Counted from the first letter of the stretch, positions 10,601-20,061 are shown. The stretch is 64,000 nt of DNA from Candidatus Eremiobacterota bacterium (GCA_031082125.1 JAVHLM010000030.1:40923-104922); one strand, 5' to 3'. Numbers and translations: made by a program. Notes: generated from the letters alone by a model not told the origin.

Positions 10601-13228
10601 CTGTGGTTCGGCGACGAGCAGCACGGCACGCTGAAAGACTACATGGACACCATTGCGAAGCCCGGCCTCACCGTCGAGGACCTTTACCGGCACCAGGGCT
10701 TCGTGCAGCGCCTCTCGCAGAATGAGGTGCTGCTGGGAAGCCCCGATCTCACCCACACGCTCACCAAGCAGGGGTTCAGTGAGCTCGAGACCGATCCCCG
10801 GTACTACAGGAAGATTTACAGCCGCGAATACGACGCCTTCCTGAAGGGCCTGTTCCGGGAGTCGTCAGGCGGCCCGCCCGCCAGGACAAGCTACCTGCTT
10901 GCCACCTCGCGGGGATGCTCCCAGGGATGCACCATATGCTGCTCCGGCGGCGTCAAGTCATTTCAGTTTTTCGACGGGAAGCGCATCATGACTGAGCTTG
11001 AGAAGATCGCCGCGCTGGAGAAGCCGAAGGATGGAGAGATTATCGACATCTTTTTCCTGGACAGCAACCTGAACAACAACGCCGAGCGCATGATCGAGCT
11101 TGCCGATCTCTACGAGAAGAGCCCCCTGAAAGGCAAATTCCGCTTCTACTGCCGCCACAGCAGTCCCAACGGCTTCCTGACACCGGGCGAGAATGGCGGC
11201 AAGGAGGTCAACAGGGAGCTCGTGGCAGCCTACGGAAAGCTGGGGCTCAAAGAAGTCGTGATGGGCATTGACACTTATGACGACAACAGCACGCTTACCA
11301 TGAAGACGCGGCGGAACGTGGTGGCCGAAAAAGAGGGAGAGACGCGCCCCACTTACATGGCAGGCGAGATCAGGGAGCTCATCAGGGCCCTCGAGAAGGA
11401 AGGACTCACAAGCCGCGGCTTTTACATCACCAACAACCCCTGGGTCACCGATATGGACCGCCTTGACTCCTATTACCACATCATGGCGCTCTGGCTTGAA
11501 AATCCCCACTTCTCCATCGACGCGAGAAACAGGGAGGTCCTCCAGCTCAAGCCTTTTGACGGGAGCCCCATCACCGACGTGGCCGCCGGGATGAAAACGA
11601 AGGTCCTTGAGAAGGGCCGTTTCGTCGCCAGGGGGCCTCTCGGCGAGCTTGACGAGATGATGCAGTGGAGCGCCTTGAATGACCCGCGGGCCAGGGGAGA
11701 TGCCGGCAAGGCCGTCGGGCAGTTCAGGGAGGGCATCAGCTCCATCAGGCAGAAGGCCGGGGAGGTCTTCAATGACAGCTCCCGTTCTGCTGGCGACCGC
11801 CGCAGGGCCGAGCTCGTGATCCGCAAGATGATAGAGCGGGACAGGGAGCTCTCCGCGATGATGGAGGGCCTTAGCGGAGCAGGGCCGGCGTCGGCATTCC
11901 TGAAAGATGCCCGGGCCTTTGCGGAGGCTTACAAGGACCTGCCGCCCTTCAACCCCGCCGATCAGAAGAGCGATTTCCTCTCAGCGGCGCAGACGCTTTT
12001 CGACGGCCTCCGCCGCACCCTTCCCCTCAAGATGGAGATGCCGCCGCCTGCCCCTGATCCGGGCAAGCCTGGGTACCGCGGGGAGATTGCATCGCTTGAC
12101 CCGGGGGATCCCCATACCATCAAGGACCTGGAGCGCTACCTGGAGGACAACCTCGGCGCCGCTGCGATGGAGGCCATAAAGTCCGGCAATGAGCCTTTCG
12201 TGATACTTCAGGGCGAGGGGAGCAGGGCTTTCGACGCCATGAAGGCCCGGGGCTGGAAGGTGCTGGAGAAGGTGGAGAAGCGCGAGGGCTTCCACCAGGT
12301 CTGCCGCGTCCAGGACGGGGCGGGGAAGGCCATGTATGCCGTCGTGCGCGTCAACGGCGATGACCGCGTCCTCCATATCCAGAGCCTTCTCAGGCTCGCG
12401 GGGCTCCCAGCGGACCGACTCAGCACCGCAGGCCGTTACACCCCCGTCAAGGACGATTTCCTGAAAGCCTTCGAGTCTCTTGGCCACGTGCCGGATTACG
12501 TGGTGTACGGGATGGGGAAGACGGCGGCGGCGGCCCTGATGACGGCAAAGCCTCTTCACAACGCGAAAGAGCTCGCCGGAGTCTTTTCCGGCAAAAAGCC
12601 CGCCGGGGGGGCAGCTCCCCCGGGGAAAGAGCCGGCTCACGACCTGAGCGGCCTTTCAGTGCACGTCATGGAGCTGGAGAACGGGAAGCACCTGTGGTTC
12701 CTGCCCCCGCTCTACGGCGATTTATCAAAGGATGTGATGGCGGCTCTCATCGAGCACGGTGCGAAGGACATCACCTTCATGGGCACCTGCGGCGCCGTCA
12801 ATCCCTCCTATCGGGTGGGGCAGATAGCCACCCCCGTTGAGCGGCTCAGGCCTGACGGAAGCCGTGAGCGCCTCGACTGGCTCGCTCCCTCCCCTGGCGC
12901 CACGCCCGGCACTTACACGCGCGTCGCCACTCCCAACCTTGAGACGGTGCAGTGGGCACGGGACACGGTAAAAATCGGGGTGGACACCGTTGAAGTAGAG
13001 CTCGGCTATTGGCTCGATGAGCTCAAGAGCCACCCTGAAATAAAGTTTCGTGTGCAGAACGTGGTGAGCGATGTGATCCAGGGAGATCACCATGCCGACA
13101 TGACCCAGTGGAACAGCCTGAACAATGTCAAGAGCATGGGCGCCATAAGGCGGAGCCTGGAAAAGGGTCTGGGCCTCCCGCCGGAAGAGCTCAGGGTGAA
13201 GAGCCTGGAATCCCGCACCATATGCTGA
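7694..13228 (+). CDS. Giant fusion: YidD + glycine zipper + two PLD/HKD modules + radical SAM + nucleoside-phosphorylase-like domain
   Basis: A single uninterrupted frame of 1844 codons. Residues about 5-80 match YidD (membrane-insertion efficiency factor): CRYTPSCSEY, then HGLxKG-like and RCH...GFDPV positions. Residues about 145-176 are a Gly/Ala glycine-zipper stretch that could insert in a membrane. Two phospholipase-D-type HKD motifs follow, HTKLIIVDD (H about 405) and HTKMAVFDD (H about 569), each with a G-S/C-x-x-W element after it. C1075, C1079 and C1082 form CxxxCxxC, the radical-SAM 4Fe-4S motif, followed by further TIM-barrel-like segments. Near residue 1695 the segment ITFMGTCGAV, with a downstream VDTVEVE, resembles PNP/UDP phosphorylases. 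The start is ATG 7694 (GAGG six bases upstream, promoter at 7636-7664). Each domain call rests on motifs; the combination and any joint function are unknown. Membrane lipid or nucleotide chemistry is only a guess. Confidence 0.8.
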   Translation: MDRILGNIGNKFIEKYQQHVSGDLADERDYDCRYTPSCSEYTHQAVDQYGLIKGGAMGFMRIMRCHGGAEGGFDPVIAGGGEGDGFVPAHKNYQYESAEKIMAYSKAPAASHHTTKSDEALPEKKSEPQGFRETVKKAWRSSVAGACSVAGGIAGGMLFSLLGAGLGGWLGTAAGRDRIDDVNAKIAKNYSPESVYGFAKIENAVAKPSYLLNKFIEAETGSATAARVAGSFMGGPLGIAVGGFKGFLKGMKTGSQYGRLFGRSLTGRHKAAETTPTAGREGSPAPERDAFTPASSFLKERPLFRVGGTTVAPLVNGDAATAMAELVKEAKTSVDIEIFSIRSEEMVKVLKEKLGEGVKVRIINNPPGRNAEEIEYHKKAIDELKGAGAEVMEYPLFKSAWQFNHTKLIIVDDHAALMGSKNWSDDFRMKKDFDVAFLLTGDTVDEARRIFAGDWKACGGKTPEVAHRDESPGVELQVSEPFRYDAGEAVRKSIREAASSIDVGMYWLTDKEVLGELVEAAEERHVKVRVLLSRSDENRAAKEILERAGVEVRVFSPPGGDGPQRASYHTKMAVFDDRKVVAGSCDWTTQAFYLNHELNIAIDDAGVARHMKEAFLKDWDSFGKKDGDFDRRFEMKGLARVNELQRKISQKLPSSLAKTGMMLAGIVGSAKRLFRSGPAIPGPSEGFSTEAPALRAAGKLSLPELREPIKMQAVSGKGALEATSALTKMELNPMMMGVSGNVLVKNASGGAELTIPEASSIARQVARQLLIGKLDSRSVTEIVIVGDMKEVNALQASPSGKVHRQSGGGVIIDTDPEQPFRRVYLNRNLFSKDRKLPGGLNLSVFRKDDPDKVTIVPVLGKRPLSPPIDKDSSMFCGGLVSISAEPPEGFFAGSTAQEMARAGHKAKPARDADIWLYRVPDTRQQNYFQFTYPSEDRPLDTPREGKFKIATGFGPASNPLSAGTSEADLLWFGDEQHGTLKDYMDTIAKPGLTVEDLYRHQGFVQRLSQNEVLLGSPDLTHTLTKQGFSELETDPRYYRKIYSREYDAFLKGLFRESSGGPPARTSYLLATSRGCSQGCTICCSGGVKSFQFFDGKRIMTELEKIAALEKPKDGEIIDIFFLDSNLNNNAERMIELADLYEKSPLKGKFRFYCRHSSPNGFLTPGENGGKEVNRELVAAYGKLGLKEVVMGIDTYDDNSTLTMKTRRNVVAEKEGETRPTYMAGEIRELIRALEKEGLTSRGFYITNNPWVTDMDRLDSYYHIMALWLENPHFSIDARNREVLQLKPFDGSPITDVAAGMKTKVLEKGRFVARGPLGELDEMMQWSALNDPRARGDAGKAVGQFREGISSIRQKAGEVFNDSSRSAGDRRRAELVIRKMIERDRELSAMMEGLSGAGPASAFLKDARAFAEAYKDLPPFNPADQKSDFLSAAQTLFDGLRRTLPLKMEMPPPAPDPGKPGYRGEIASLDPGDPHTIKDLERYLEDNLGAAAMEAIKSGNEPFVILQGEGSRAFDAMKARGWKVLEKVEKREGFHQVCRVQDGAGKAMYAVVRVNGDDRVLHIQSLLRLAGLPADRLSTAGRYTPVKDDFLKAFESLGHVPDYVVYGMGKTAAAALMTAKPLHNAKELAGVFSGKKPAGGAAPPGKEPAHDLSGLSVHVMELENGKHLWFLPPLYGDLSKDVMAALIEHGAKDITFMGTCGAVNPSYRVGQIATPVERLRPDGSRERLDWLAPSPGATPGTYTRVATPNLETVQWARDTVKIGVDTVEVELGYWLDELKSHPEIKFRVQNVVSDVIQGDHHADMTQWNSLNNVKSMGAIRRSLEKGLGLPPEELRVKSLESRTIC

Positions 13229-13247
13229 TAGAATCGGCAGCCGGCCA

Positions 13248-15680
13248 TTACAGTTGTTTTTCCTGGATCTTCACCCCCTTTTCATAGACCAGGAAGGGCT
13301 CGCCGTCTGAGAGGGAGCCGAATATGAAGGTGAGGCCGAGGGGCGCCTTACCTCTTACCGAGAGGGTTCCCAGGCCGTGCAGAAGGTGAAGATGGCAGGC
13401 CTCGCAGAGCGTGATGAGATTCCAGGGGTTGTCAGTGCCGCCCTGGGAGCGCCTGATGATGTGGTGCACGTGAAGGTTTCTGCGGCAACGGCAGCCGGGA
13501 GCCTGGCAGCGGAACCTGTCACGCCTGAGAATTCTGTGGTGATGGGCCGCCTTGCGGAATTCCCCTTCAGTGGCGAGGTAATCGGCAAGGAGGGATGCGA
13601 GGAATCTCTCTTCCGGGAGGATCAGGCCAATGGCAGTCTCGGTGGATTCCTCTGCGGCGGTATGGAGAAAGGCCAGGGCTGCCATGTTCCAGACCTCGTA
13701 GAGATCAGCGGGGAGAAAGAATTTGACCATCATGACGCTTGATGCTTTTTGGGCAGAAGTCCCTCCCGGGAGGATGTCCACGAGGAAGGTCTCCTCAGGG
13801 CTGGCACCCTGCGGGATAGTGCAGGCCTCCCGGGCTTTTTCGACAACTTCCGGTCCCGCACACAGGGTGGAGTTTTTTTCAATTTTCATCCCGGCCTCAC
13901 AGGCGAGCATTTCATCGACATCGCTGAAATGTTTCCAGGGCTCCTCAAAGCGCCTGTCGCGGCTCAGCATGAGCTCCTCGTCGTCCGATGAGAGGGGCCA
14001 TGAAGAAGCAAGCGAGGGGCCCATATACCATGACCCATCGCGTATGATGTCCTGCACCTCCGGAGAAAGGCTGTGGAACCTCTCGTCGGTGAGATAGCGG
14101 AAGCCGGGGAGAAGATTGTAGCTGTGGGAAACAAGGCAGTCATATTCCAGAATCCTCGCGCAGCGCCGTGCCTCTTCCCGGAGGTCCACCGTGGGAACAC
14201 TCGCGGCATAGGCGATCCACTGCGATTCATTCCTGGAATCCACGAGGGGGAGAATGAGCCGCGCCTGCTCCCTGGTGATGGTGCCTTTTTTAAAGGCATC
14301 TTCCGTGAGAGAATGGCGGCCGAAGCCCTCGGCGAGTCTGATGAGCTGGCGGGTCTGGGCCATTGAGAAGCCGCACCACTCCCGGGCGTAATCCTCGATG
14401 AAGTCAAATCCGAACAGGTGATGGAGCTTCCTTGCCTCCATCGCCCTGAGGAGCATGCCGATTGCCGCATCAAGCCTCTGGCGTATCATTGCAGCCCTGA
14501 TGAGCCTCCCCGCCAAATCTCTTACAGGGCCCGCATCTATGCTGAAACCGGAGGCTGTCCCTGCCACCTTAGGATGCGACATCCCTGCGCTCCCCATCTC
14601 TTCCAGCCACGACGGAAAAAAGATGCTCCACGGCGATTCCCAGGGGTTGTCACCGGTGGCCGCCTGCCTCTCGTCCACCTGCCCGTTGACGGCATCAGGA
14701 TCGCTGATGTGGTGGTTTCTCATCCGCCTCGGTAAAAGGGGCACCCTGGAGAATATCGGGAGAGAGCCCTTGTCGTCGAGAGGTGACAGACAAAGAGCGG
14801 ATTTCCCGGAGCCGATCCAGTTGGCAAGGAGCGCCTCGACAAACCCGGCGATGGGCCCGTCATAGTGCTCTTTGTCCCGGAAGAAGGAAAGGGTGAAATC
14901 CCAGGTGAGTGCCAGGGTGGGCGATACGCTGAAATGCATCATTGTGCCATCGGCTTCGTCGCCGTCGGAGGCTATTCCGCTCTCAGCGGTATCACAGTGA
15001 GCCGAGGAACCTTTTTCGCCGCTACAGGGCATCTGTGTGCTCCGAGAGCCCAGCGCCTTTTTCACATCTCTCTCAAGGCCGCTCACCGAGAGCTTCTGCG
15101 CCCTCTCAAGCCACTCCGCCTCGTTCTCAGGCGTGACGACCCTTAAAAGATGCCTGAGGGCGCTCCTGGCAATTTTCCCCTGGAGATATGCCTCCCTGGT
15201 GAGGGGAAGGCTGCTTAGAAGCTCGAAGTTGCGCATCAGCTCAGATGCGGTGCGCCCCGAGAACGAGAGATGCTCCACGGCAAAAGAACCGATGGAGCGA
15301 TACCCTAAATGATCAACTCCTTTCGTCTTGAGATTCACAAGAAGGCCGCCGATGGTGAGGTCAAGCGCCAGGCGGCCGCGAACAGCTTCACAGAGGGTGA
15401 AATCTACGCGGGCTGCCCGTTCATCCCTGCTGATAGTGGAGATGGGGGGTCCCCAGGTGATATCCCCGGTGAGCCTTTCCGCTTCGGGAATGAGCCCCTC
15501 CCTGGTGATCTTCACGATATGCTCCGGTTTGTACAGGGTCCCCTCGGGAAGCTCATAGGGCTCGGGGAGGAGCAGAAGGTCCTCGTGGTCATGAAGACAG
15601 CAGGGATCCGCGAGGTAAAGAAGCTCTTCTTCATCCGGCAGGAACAATGAGTGAGTGGTGTGGGTCTCAAATGTATCCAT
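13248..15680 (-). CDS. HNH endonuclease-like protein with duplicated helical module
   Basis: This is an 810-residue protein. The C terminus (about 715-775) holds an HNH nuclease fold: paired cysteines (CQAPGCRCRRN), HVHHIIRRS, N in NPWNL, then LCEACHLHLLHG, so the zinc-binding and catalytic residues are present. The rest contains two related helical blocks. One runs around ASELMRNFELL...LTREAYLQGKIARSALRHLL...ENEAEWL, and the second around TRQLIRLAEGF...LTEDAFKKGTITREQARLIL...RNESQWI. This recalls the DUF222/13E12-type helical regions often fused to HNH. The ATG at 15680 was chosen because the longer frame from 15740 would add an implausible hydrophobic leader; neither has a clear Shine-Dalgarno. 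A close paralogue starts beyond the right window edge. A mobile-element or DNA-cleavage role is possible but unproven. Confidence 0.75.
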   Translation of the reverse strand: MDTFETHTTHSLFLPDEEELLYLADPCCLHDHEDLLLLPEPYELPEGTLYKPEHIVKITREGLIPEAERLTGDITWGPPISTISRDERAARVDFTLCEAVRGRLALDLTIGGLLVNLKTKGVDHLGYRSIGSFAVEHLSFSGRTASELMRNFELLSSLPLTREAYLQGKIARSALRHLLRVVTPENEAEWLERAQKLSVSGLERDVKKALGSRSTQMPCSGEKGSSAHCDTAESGIASDGDEADGTMMHFSVSPTLALTWDFTLSFFRDKEHYDGPIAGFVEALLANWIGSGKSALCLSPLDDKGSLPIFSRVPLLPRRMRNHHISDPDAVNGQVDERQAATGDNPWESPWSIFFPSWLEEMGSAGMSHPKVAGTASGFSIDAGPVRDLAGRLIRAAMIRQRLDAAIGMLLRAMEARKLHHLFGFDFIEDYAREWCGFSMAQTRQLIRLAEGFGRHSLTEDAFKKGTITREQARLILPLVDSRNESQWIAYAASVPTVDLREEARRCARILEYDCLVSHSYNLLPGFRYLTDERFHSLSPEVQDIIRDGSWYMGPSLASSWPLSSDDEELMLSRDRRFEEPWKHFSDVDEMLACEAGMKIEKNSTLCAGPEVVEKAREACTIPQGASPEETFLVDILPGGTSAQKASSVMMVKFFLPADLYEVWNMAALAFLHTAAEESTETAIGLILPEERFLASLLADYLATEGEFRKAAHHHRILRRDRFRCQAPGCRCRRNLHVHHIIRRSQGGTDNPWNLITLCEACHLHLLHGLGTLSVRGKAPLGLTFIFGSLSDGEPFLVYEKGVKIQEKQL

Positions 15681-16058
15681 GTAATAATAATAACATATTG
15701 AGAGAAAAAAAGCAAAAGGACCACCCCCATAAAAGCTCATAATGAAGGGGTTTTAAGACCATCGCAGGATACCCCGTGAAGGGCGGAAAAGAGGTGCGGA
15801 TGACAAAAATGACCCTGAAGGCTCTCAAAGAATCGCCACGGCCTGTTTCTGCACTCTCCCGGTCATTGCCCACGCGGGTGGGGTCACCGTGCGCCCCTCT
15901 TGCAGCTGCAGAAAATAATTTTTCGATGGGGAAGCTCTCCCGGCCAACTGGATTTTAGCGTAAACAGTATTTGTCCATGTGGGTAAGAATAAGAAGCAGT
16001 GCCCTTGACAAGAGTAAAGGACTATAGAGAATGAGCACATTGTTGCAAAGACGATGTA
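15681..16058 (+). other. Intergenic stretch without a supported gene, at the distal end of the CRISPR array
   Basis: About 380 bases between the HNH gene and the first, degenerate CRISPR repeat. Short ORFs exist on both strands but lack convincing composition or homology. TTGACA occurs at 16005-16010 but has no good -10 element at normal spacing. This is the trailer side of the array, since crRNA orientation is minus. Confidence 0.4.
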
Positions 16059-17975
16059 GTTTCAATCCTTGTTTTTATGGAATCGGCTCTGGGACCAGCC
16101 ACTCAGATAGATGGGTGCAGGGTAGCCAAGTTTCAATCCTTGTTTTTCTGGAATCGGCTCTGGGACTCACCCAGAGAGCCGGCGCCGCCGTGGATTTTCT
16201 GGGTTTCAATCCTTGTTTTTCTGGAATCGGCTCTGGGACAAGCATTACCAGTAGGGCATCCCCGGAGAAGTGGTGTTTCAATCCTTGTTTTTCTGGAATC
16301 GGCTCTGGGACAGGTGCACCCCCGCACCATACACCGAGATATGGTGAGTTTCAATCCTTGTTTTTCTGGAATCGGCTCTGGGACGAGAAGACCACGGTGA
16401 GCATCAAGGAAATAGATCAGTTTCAATCCTTGTTTTTCTGGAATCGGCTCTGGGACCATGCACAAGAACATCTATCTCGCCCACATTCATCTTGTTTCAA
16501 TCCTTGTTTTTCTGGAATCGGCTCTGGGACCCCTGCAGTGGGAAACGGCCAATACAAACCCCTATAGTTTCAATCCTTGTTTTTCTGGAATCGGCTCTGG
16601 GACCAGGGTTGCCGATAGCCACCCCACTCTCCCGATGCTGTTTCAATCCTTGTTTTTCTGGAATCGGCTCTGGGACTGATACAGGCGGGGTGAAGTATAA
16701 TATCACTGTCGGTTTCAATCCTTGTTTTTCTGGAATCGGCTCTGGGACACGAGGCACTTCCACGGGGCAGATATTTACATTCACGTTTCAATCCTTGTTT
16801 TTCTGGAATCGGCTCTGGGACAAGCATTACCAGTAGGGCATCCCCGGAGAAGTGGTGTTTCAATCCTTGTTTTTCTGGAATCGGCTCTGGGACGGAAACT
16901 CACCGGCAACATCCTTGCTGACTATAGGTTTCAATCCTTGTTTTTCTGGAATCGGCTCTGGGACCAGCAGTTGCAGTCGGAAACAACTGCACAGTGTAGT
17001 TTCAATCCTTGTTTTTCTGGAATCGGCTCTGGGACCTCATCGATGCCACGAACAGCGCGAATGCCTGGAAGTTTCAATCCTTGTTTTTCTGGAATCGGCT
17101 CTGGGACCAGAAGCAGACGTAATGAGCAGAAGGTGGTATCGTGGTTTCAATCCTTGTTTTTCTGGAATCGGCTCTGGGACTGTGTCCTGCGAATCCATCA
17201 CCCTGGATTATAACAAGTTTCAATCCTTGTTTTTCTGGAATCGGCTCTGGGACTGAACTGAAAAGCCAGTTGCTTCACCGGCATGAAGGTTTCAATCCTT
17301 GTTTTTCTGGAATCGGCTCTGGGACATCACGCCTCACCACGGCCATGCGCCTGCTCGCCCGGTTTCAATCCTTGTTTTTCTGGAATCGGCTCTGGGACCG
17401 CATTGCCCGCGTGGAGCTTGAGCAGCGATGGGAGTTTCAATCCTTGTTTTTCTGGAATCGGCTCTGGGACAATTCAGAGGGGTGGCAAATGACAGAAAAT
17501 GAGTAGTTTCAATCCTTGTTTTTCTGGAATCGGCTCTGGGACCAGGTTCTCGATCTCGTGAGCCTGCATGGTCTGGGTTTCAATCCTTGTTTTTCTGGAA
17601 TCGGCTCTGGGACTGTTGTGCTTGTTGGGATTGGCGAGCAGCCATCTCTGTTTCAATCCTTGTTTTTCTGGAATCGGCTCTGGGACGCAGAAGATACTTT
17701 TCAGAGGGGCAGACGAGCCCAGTTTCAATCCTTGTTTTTCTGGAATCGGCTCTGGGACGTGGATAGCCAACTGCGTGAGCGCGGCGATGGCTGGTTTCAA
17801 TCCTTGTTTTTCTGGAATCGGCTCTGGGACGCCCTGCCCGTGGAATACAAGGCAAATCCCAAGTAGTTTCAATCCTTGTTTTTCTGGAATCGGCTCTGGG
17901 ACGGGGATTCCAGCATAAAACCACAGCTTTCACCTGGAGTTTCAATCCTTGTTTTTCTGGAATCGGCTCTGGGAC
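16059..17975 (-). CRISPR. CRISPR array, 27 repeats of 37 bp and 26 spacers
   Basis: Repeats start at 16059, 16130, 16203, 16275, 16348, 16420, 16494, 16567, 16640, 16712, 16785, 16857, 16928, 16999, 17071, 17144, 17217, 17289, 17362, 17434, 17506, 17577, 17650, 17722, 17794, 17866 and 17939. Spacers are 34-37 bases. On the minus strand each repeat begins GTCCCAGAGCCG and ends GGATTGAAAC; the last eight bases (ATTGAAAC) are the common crRNA 5' handle, so transcription is minus. The leftmost repeat (16059) carries A instead of C at position 19, as expected for the oldest, leader-distal repeat. All others read identical. Spacer 16240-16274 is identical to spacer 16822-16856. The repeat lacks strong internal symmetry. 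It belongs to the adjacent type I-B cas operon. Confidence 0.98.
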
Positions 17976-18150
17976 TGACCCATGTATCCCCGTAGCCGTA
18001 ATATATGAGTTTTTCCCCCATTTTACTCGGGGGCTTTTTCCCTGTTTTTTTGTCGTTTGGAGCCTTTTTCTATATTCAAAAAGGGAGACATTGCATCCTT
18101 TTTATTATTAAAGATTCCCATCGCAACGCTATTTTTTTGTCAAAGATCAT
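17976..18150 (-). promoter_or_regulatory. CRISPR leader (between cas4 and the newest repeat)
   Basis: A 175-base AT-rich, gene-free segment separates the cas4 stop codon from the perfect repeat at 17939-17975, on the side expected for the leader. On the minus strand it includes TTGACA (18143-18138) and A/T runs, but no clean -10 at 17-base spacing. A small hairpin (CCCCC 18015-18019, GGGGG 18029-18033) followed on the plus strand by T-runs lies inside it. It could terminate plus-strand transcription or be part of the leader RNA. Integration-host or Cas1-Cas2 sites cannot be recognised by eye. Confidence 0.7.
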
Positions 18151-18753
18151 TTATACGCAAATATTTTTGTAACAACAGTCAGCGCAGCGGCTGGTCGATG
18201 ATGTTCTTTTGGGGTAGTAACCGCTTGTGATTATTTCGAAAATCTCATCAAGGATCCCTTTCGTATTCCGGAAGTCTCCCTCAGAATAAACTATCTCACT
18301 TACCTTTGACCCGCCTCTCGTGTAGCATATGAATCCGTGATGGACCGGTTTCCTGTATATCTCCCTGATGAGCATCGCATAGAGCACCGACTGCACTTTG
18401 TGAGTCTTGAAGGTATAATCGTTGTACTCTGAATATTTATAATCAAGCGGGCCAGCGCTCCCGTCATCAAAAAAGAGCACTTCGTCAACCTTTCCCCTCA
18501 CTCTTAAAGCTGGCGAGGCAAGATAGACCGATATTTCCCTGCCCGTGCAGTGAATCTTTTTTCTCAGGTATGAAGTGTTTTCCCGCTCACGGTGCTCATG
18601 GAGGGTTCTTCCTTTAAGCACCTTGTAACGGAGCTCCTCATGTTGGGGGATATTGAGACAGTTCATGAAATAGGTGAATCTGGGGCAGTATACGTGCTCA
18701 ATTACTTCTGAGGGCGTGATCATAGGCATTGACTCGGGCCGTGCAGCTTCCAT
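18151..18753 (-). CDS. cas4: Cas4 exonuclease-like adaptation protein
   Basis: A 200-residue RecB-family protein with the Cas4 arrangement. One cysteine lies in the N-terminal YCPR and three more in CADCCYKNIC at the C terminus, together the four ligands of a 4Fe-4S cluster. Between them are the nuclease motifs GKVDEVL and PLDYKY. Cas4 trims and selects PAM-containing prespacers with Cas1-Cas2. AGAGGGGTAATAA precedes the ATG. It is the last gene of the cas operon, 12 bases after cas2, and faces the array leader. Having cas4 after cas2 rather than before cas1 is a variation on the usual I-B order. Confidence 0.93.
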   Translation of the reverse strand: MEAARPESMPMITPSEVIEHVYCPRFTYFMNCLNIPQHEELRYKVLKGRTLHEHRERENTSYLRKKIHCTGREISVYLASPALRVRGKVDEVLFFDDGSAGPLDYKYSEYNDYTFKTHKVQSVLYAMLIREIYRKPVHHGFICYTRGGSKVSEIVYSEGDFRNTKGILDEIFEIITSGYYPKRTSSTSRCADCCYKNICV

Positions 18754-18765
18754 TTATTACCCCTC

Positions 18766-19080
<315 letters not shown>

Positions 19081-19084
19081 CTAC

Positions 19085-20053
19085 CTATTTTATCAGGCTG
19101 TTTGCGATCTTGTGGCAGTCAAACTGGATCATATCAAGTCTCTTTATATTTCTTCCCCCATAGCGGATACTCTCGTCGAGGAACCTGCTGAGGGCATCAA
19201 TAAGCACCGCTTTTCCCTCTTTGTTGAGCGTAAAGCCGTTCTGAAGCCTGTCGAAAAGCTCCACCTTGATATGCCGGCCTGCGAAAAGCTTCACCACAAC
19301 CTCATCGGCCCATATCCGGTAATTTTCTATGAGGTCAAATACCATTGACTTTTTGTTGTAATGATCAGTATGGATTATTCCCACATAAGGGTCAAGCCCT
19401 GCTATGATACAGGCTTTCTCAACCTTGGAATAAAGCACTCCGTAAGCGTAATTGAGGAGAGCGTTGAACTCATCTTTTGATGGATTTCTTGATCTACCGT
19501 TGAACCGGAACCTCTCGGGCATAATAAAACTGAGGGCATCGAAATAGATACGGCTTCCGCTGCCCTCCAGTCCCATGATACTCCCCCGGGCTTCATCTAT
19601 TGTGCCTTCCAGGGAATCTAGCTTCCCTCTGATTTCACGGATCTTGTCAATGTAAGAAGTAATCTCCGCTGAGACATGAGATCTGCTCTGCCTCAGAGTG
19701 AGAAGATGCTCAATCTGGTTGTCAAATTTCCGCTTCACCCAATCAAGGGCCAGGGTAAGACCTTCTTCCTTTTCTGAAATCTCAAGCTGCCTTCTGCGGA
19801 TGAGCGTGGTGCTTCCGAGTTTGCTGTGCCATACGCGGCCAAAAGGATTCCCGAATTCATCAAGAAAAATCACATCGATATTATGATCCATGGCGAGCTT
19901 TATAGCATCGGTGGTAATATAAGCGGAAGTGGCAATCATAATGGATGAGATTTTTTTGCAGGAGACTTCAAAGACCTTATCCTCGTTCTTCACTTTAAAG
20001 CACTCGCCGTTTTTCTGCAGATATGAACCATAAGTGTTTATTACAAGCTGCAT
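19085..20053 (-). CDS. cas1: Cas1 integrase
   Basis: A 322-residue protein of standard Cas1 length. An N-terminal beta domain leads into the conserved VIFLDEFGNPFGRVW and LGSTTLIRRRQLE segments. Then come the metal-binding residues: Glu in GLEGSGSR (about 160), His in GIIHTDHY, and the Asp/Glu of MVFDLIEN. Cas1 catalyses integration of new spacers at the leader end of the array. It is eight bases downstream of the HEPN gene and four bases upstream of cas2, within one transcription unit. Confidence 0.96.
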   Translation of the reverse strand: MQLVINTYGSYLQKNGECFKVKNEDKVFEVSCKKISSIMIATSAYITTDAIKLAMDHNIDVIFLDEFGNPFGRVWHSKLGSTTLIRRRQLEISEKEEGLTLALDWVKRKFDNQIEHLLTLRQSRSHVSAEITSYIDKIREIRGKLDSLEGTIDEARGSIMGLEGSGSRIYFDALSFIMPERFRFNGRSRNPSKDEFNALLNYAYGVLYSKVEKACIIAGLDPYVGIIHTDHYNKKSMVFDLIENYRIWADEVVVKLFAGRHIKVELFDRLQNGFTLNKEGKAVLIDALSRFLDESIRYGGRNIKRLDMIQFDCHKIANSLIK

Positions 20054-20061
20054 AAGATCTT

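Noticed and set aside
15776..15958. 60-codon plus-strand ORF between the HNH gene and the array
   Set aside because: It has a fair ribosome site but no recognisable protein features, and nothing else supports it.
16031..17945. Many ORFs of 60-160 codons in and around the CRISPR array, with repeated protein units
   Set aside because: Five of the six frames of the 37-bp repeat contain no stop codon, so the array produces artificial open frames; they are not genes.
16059..17975. Self-targeting spacers matching genes in this window
   Set aside because: None was noticed, but an exhaustive comparison was not possible by eye, so no claim is made.
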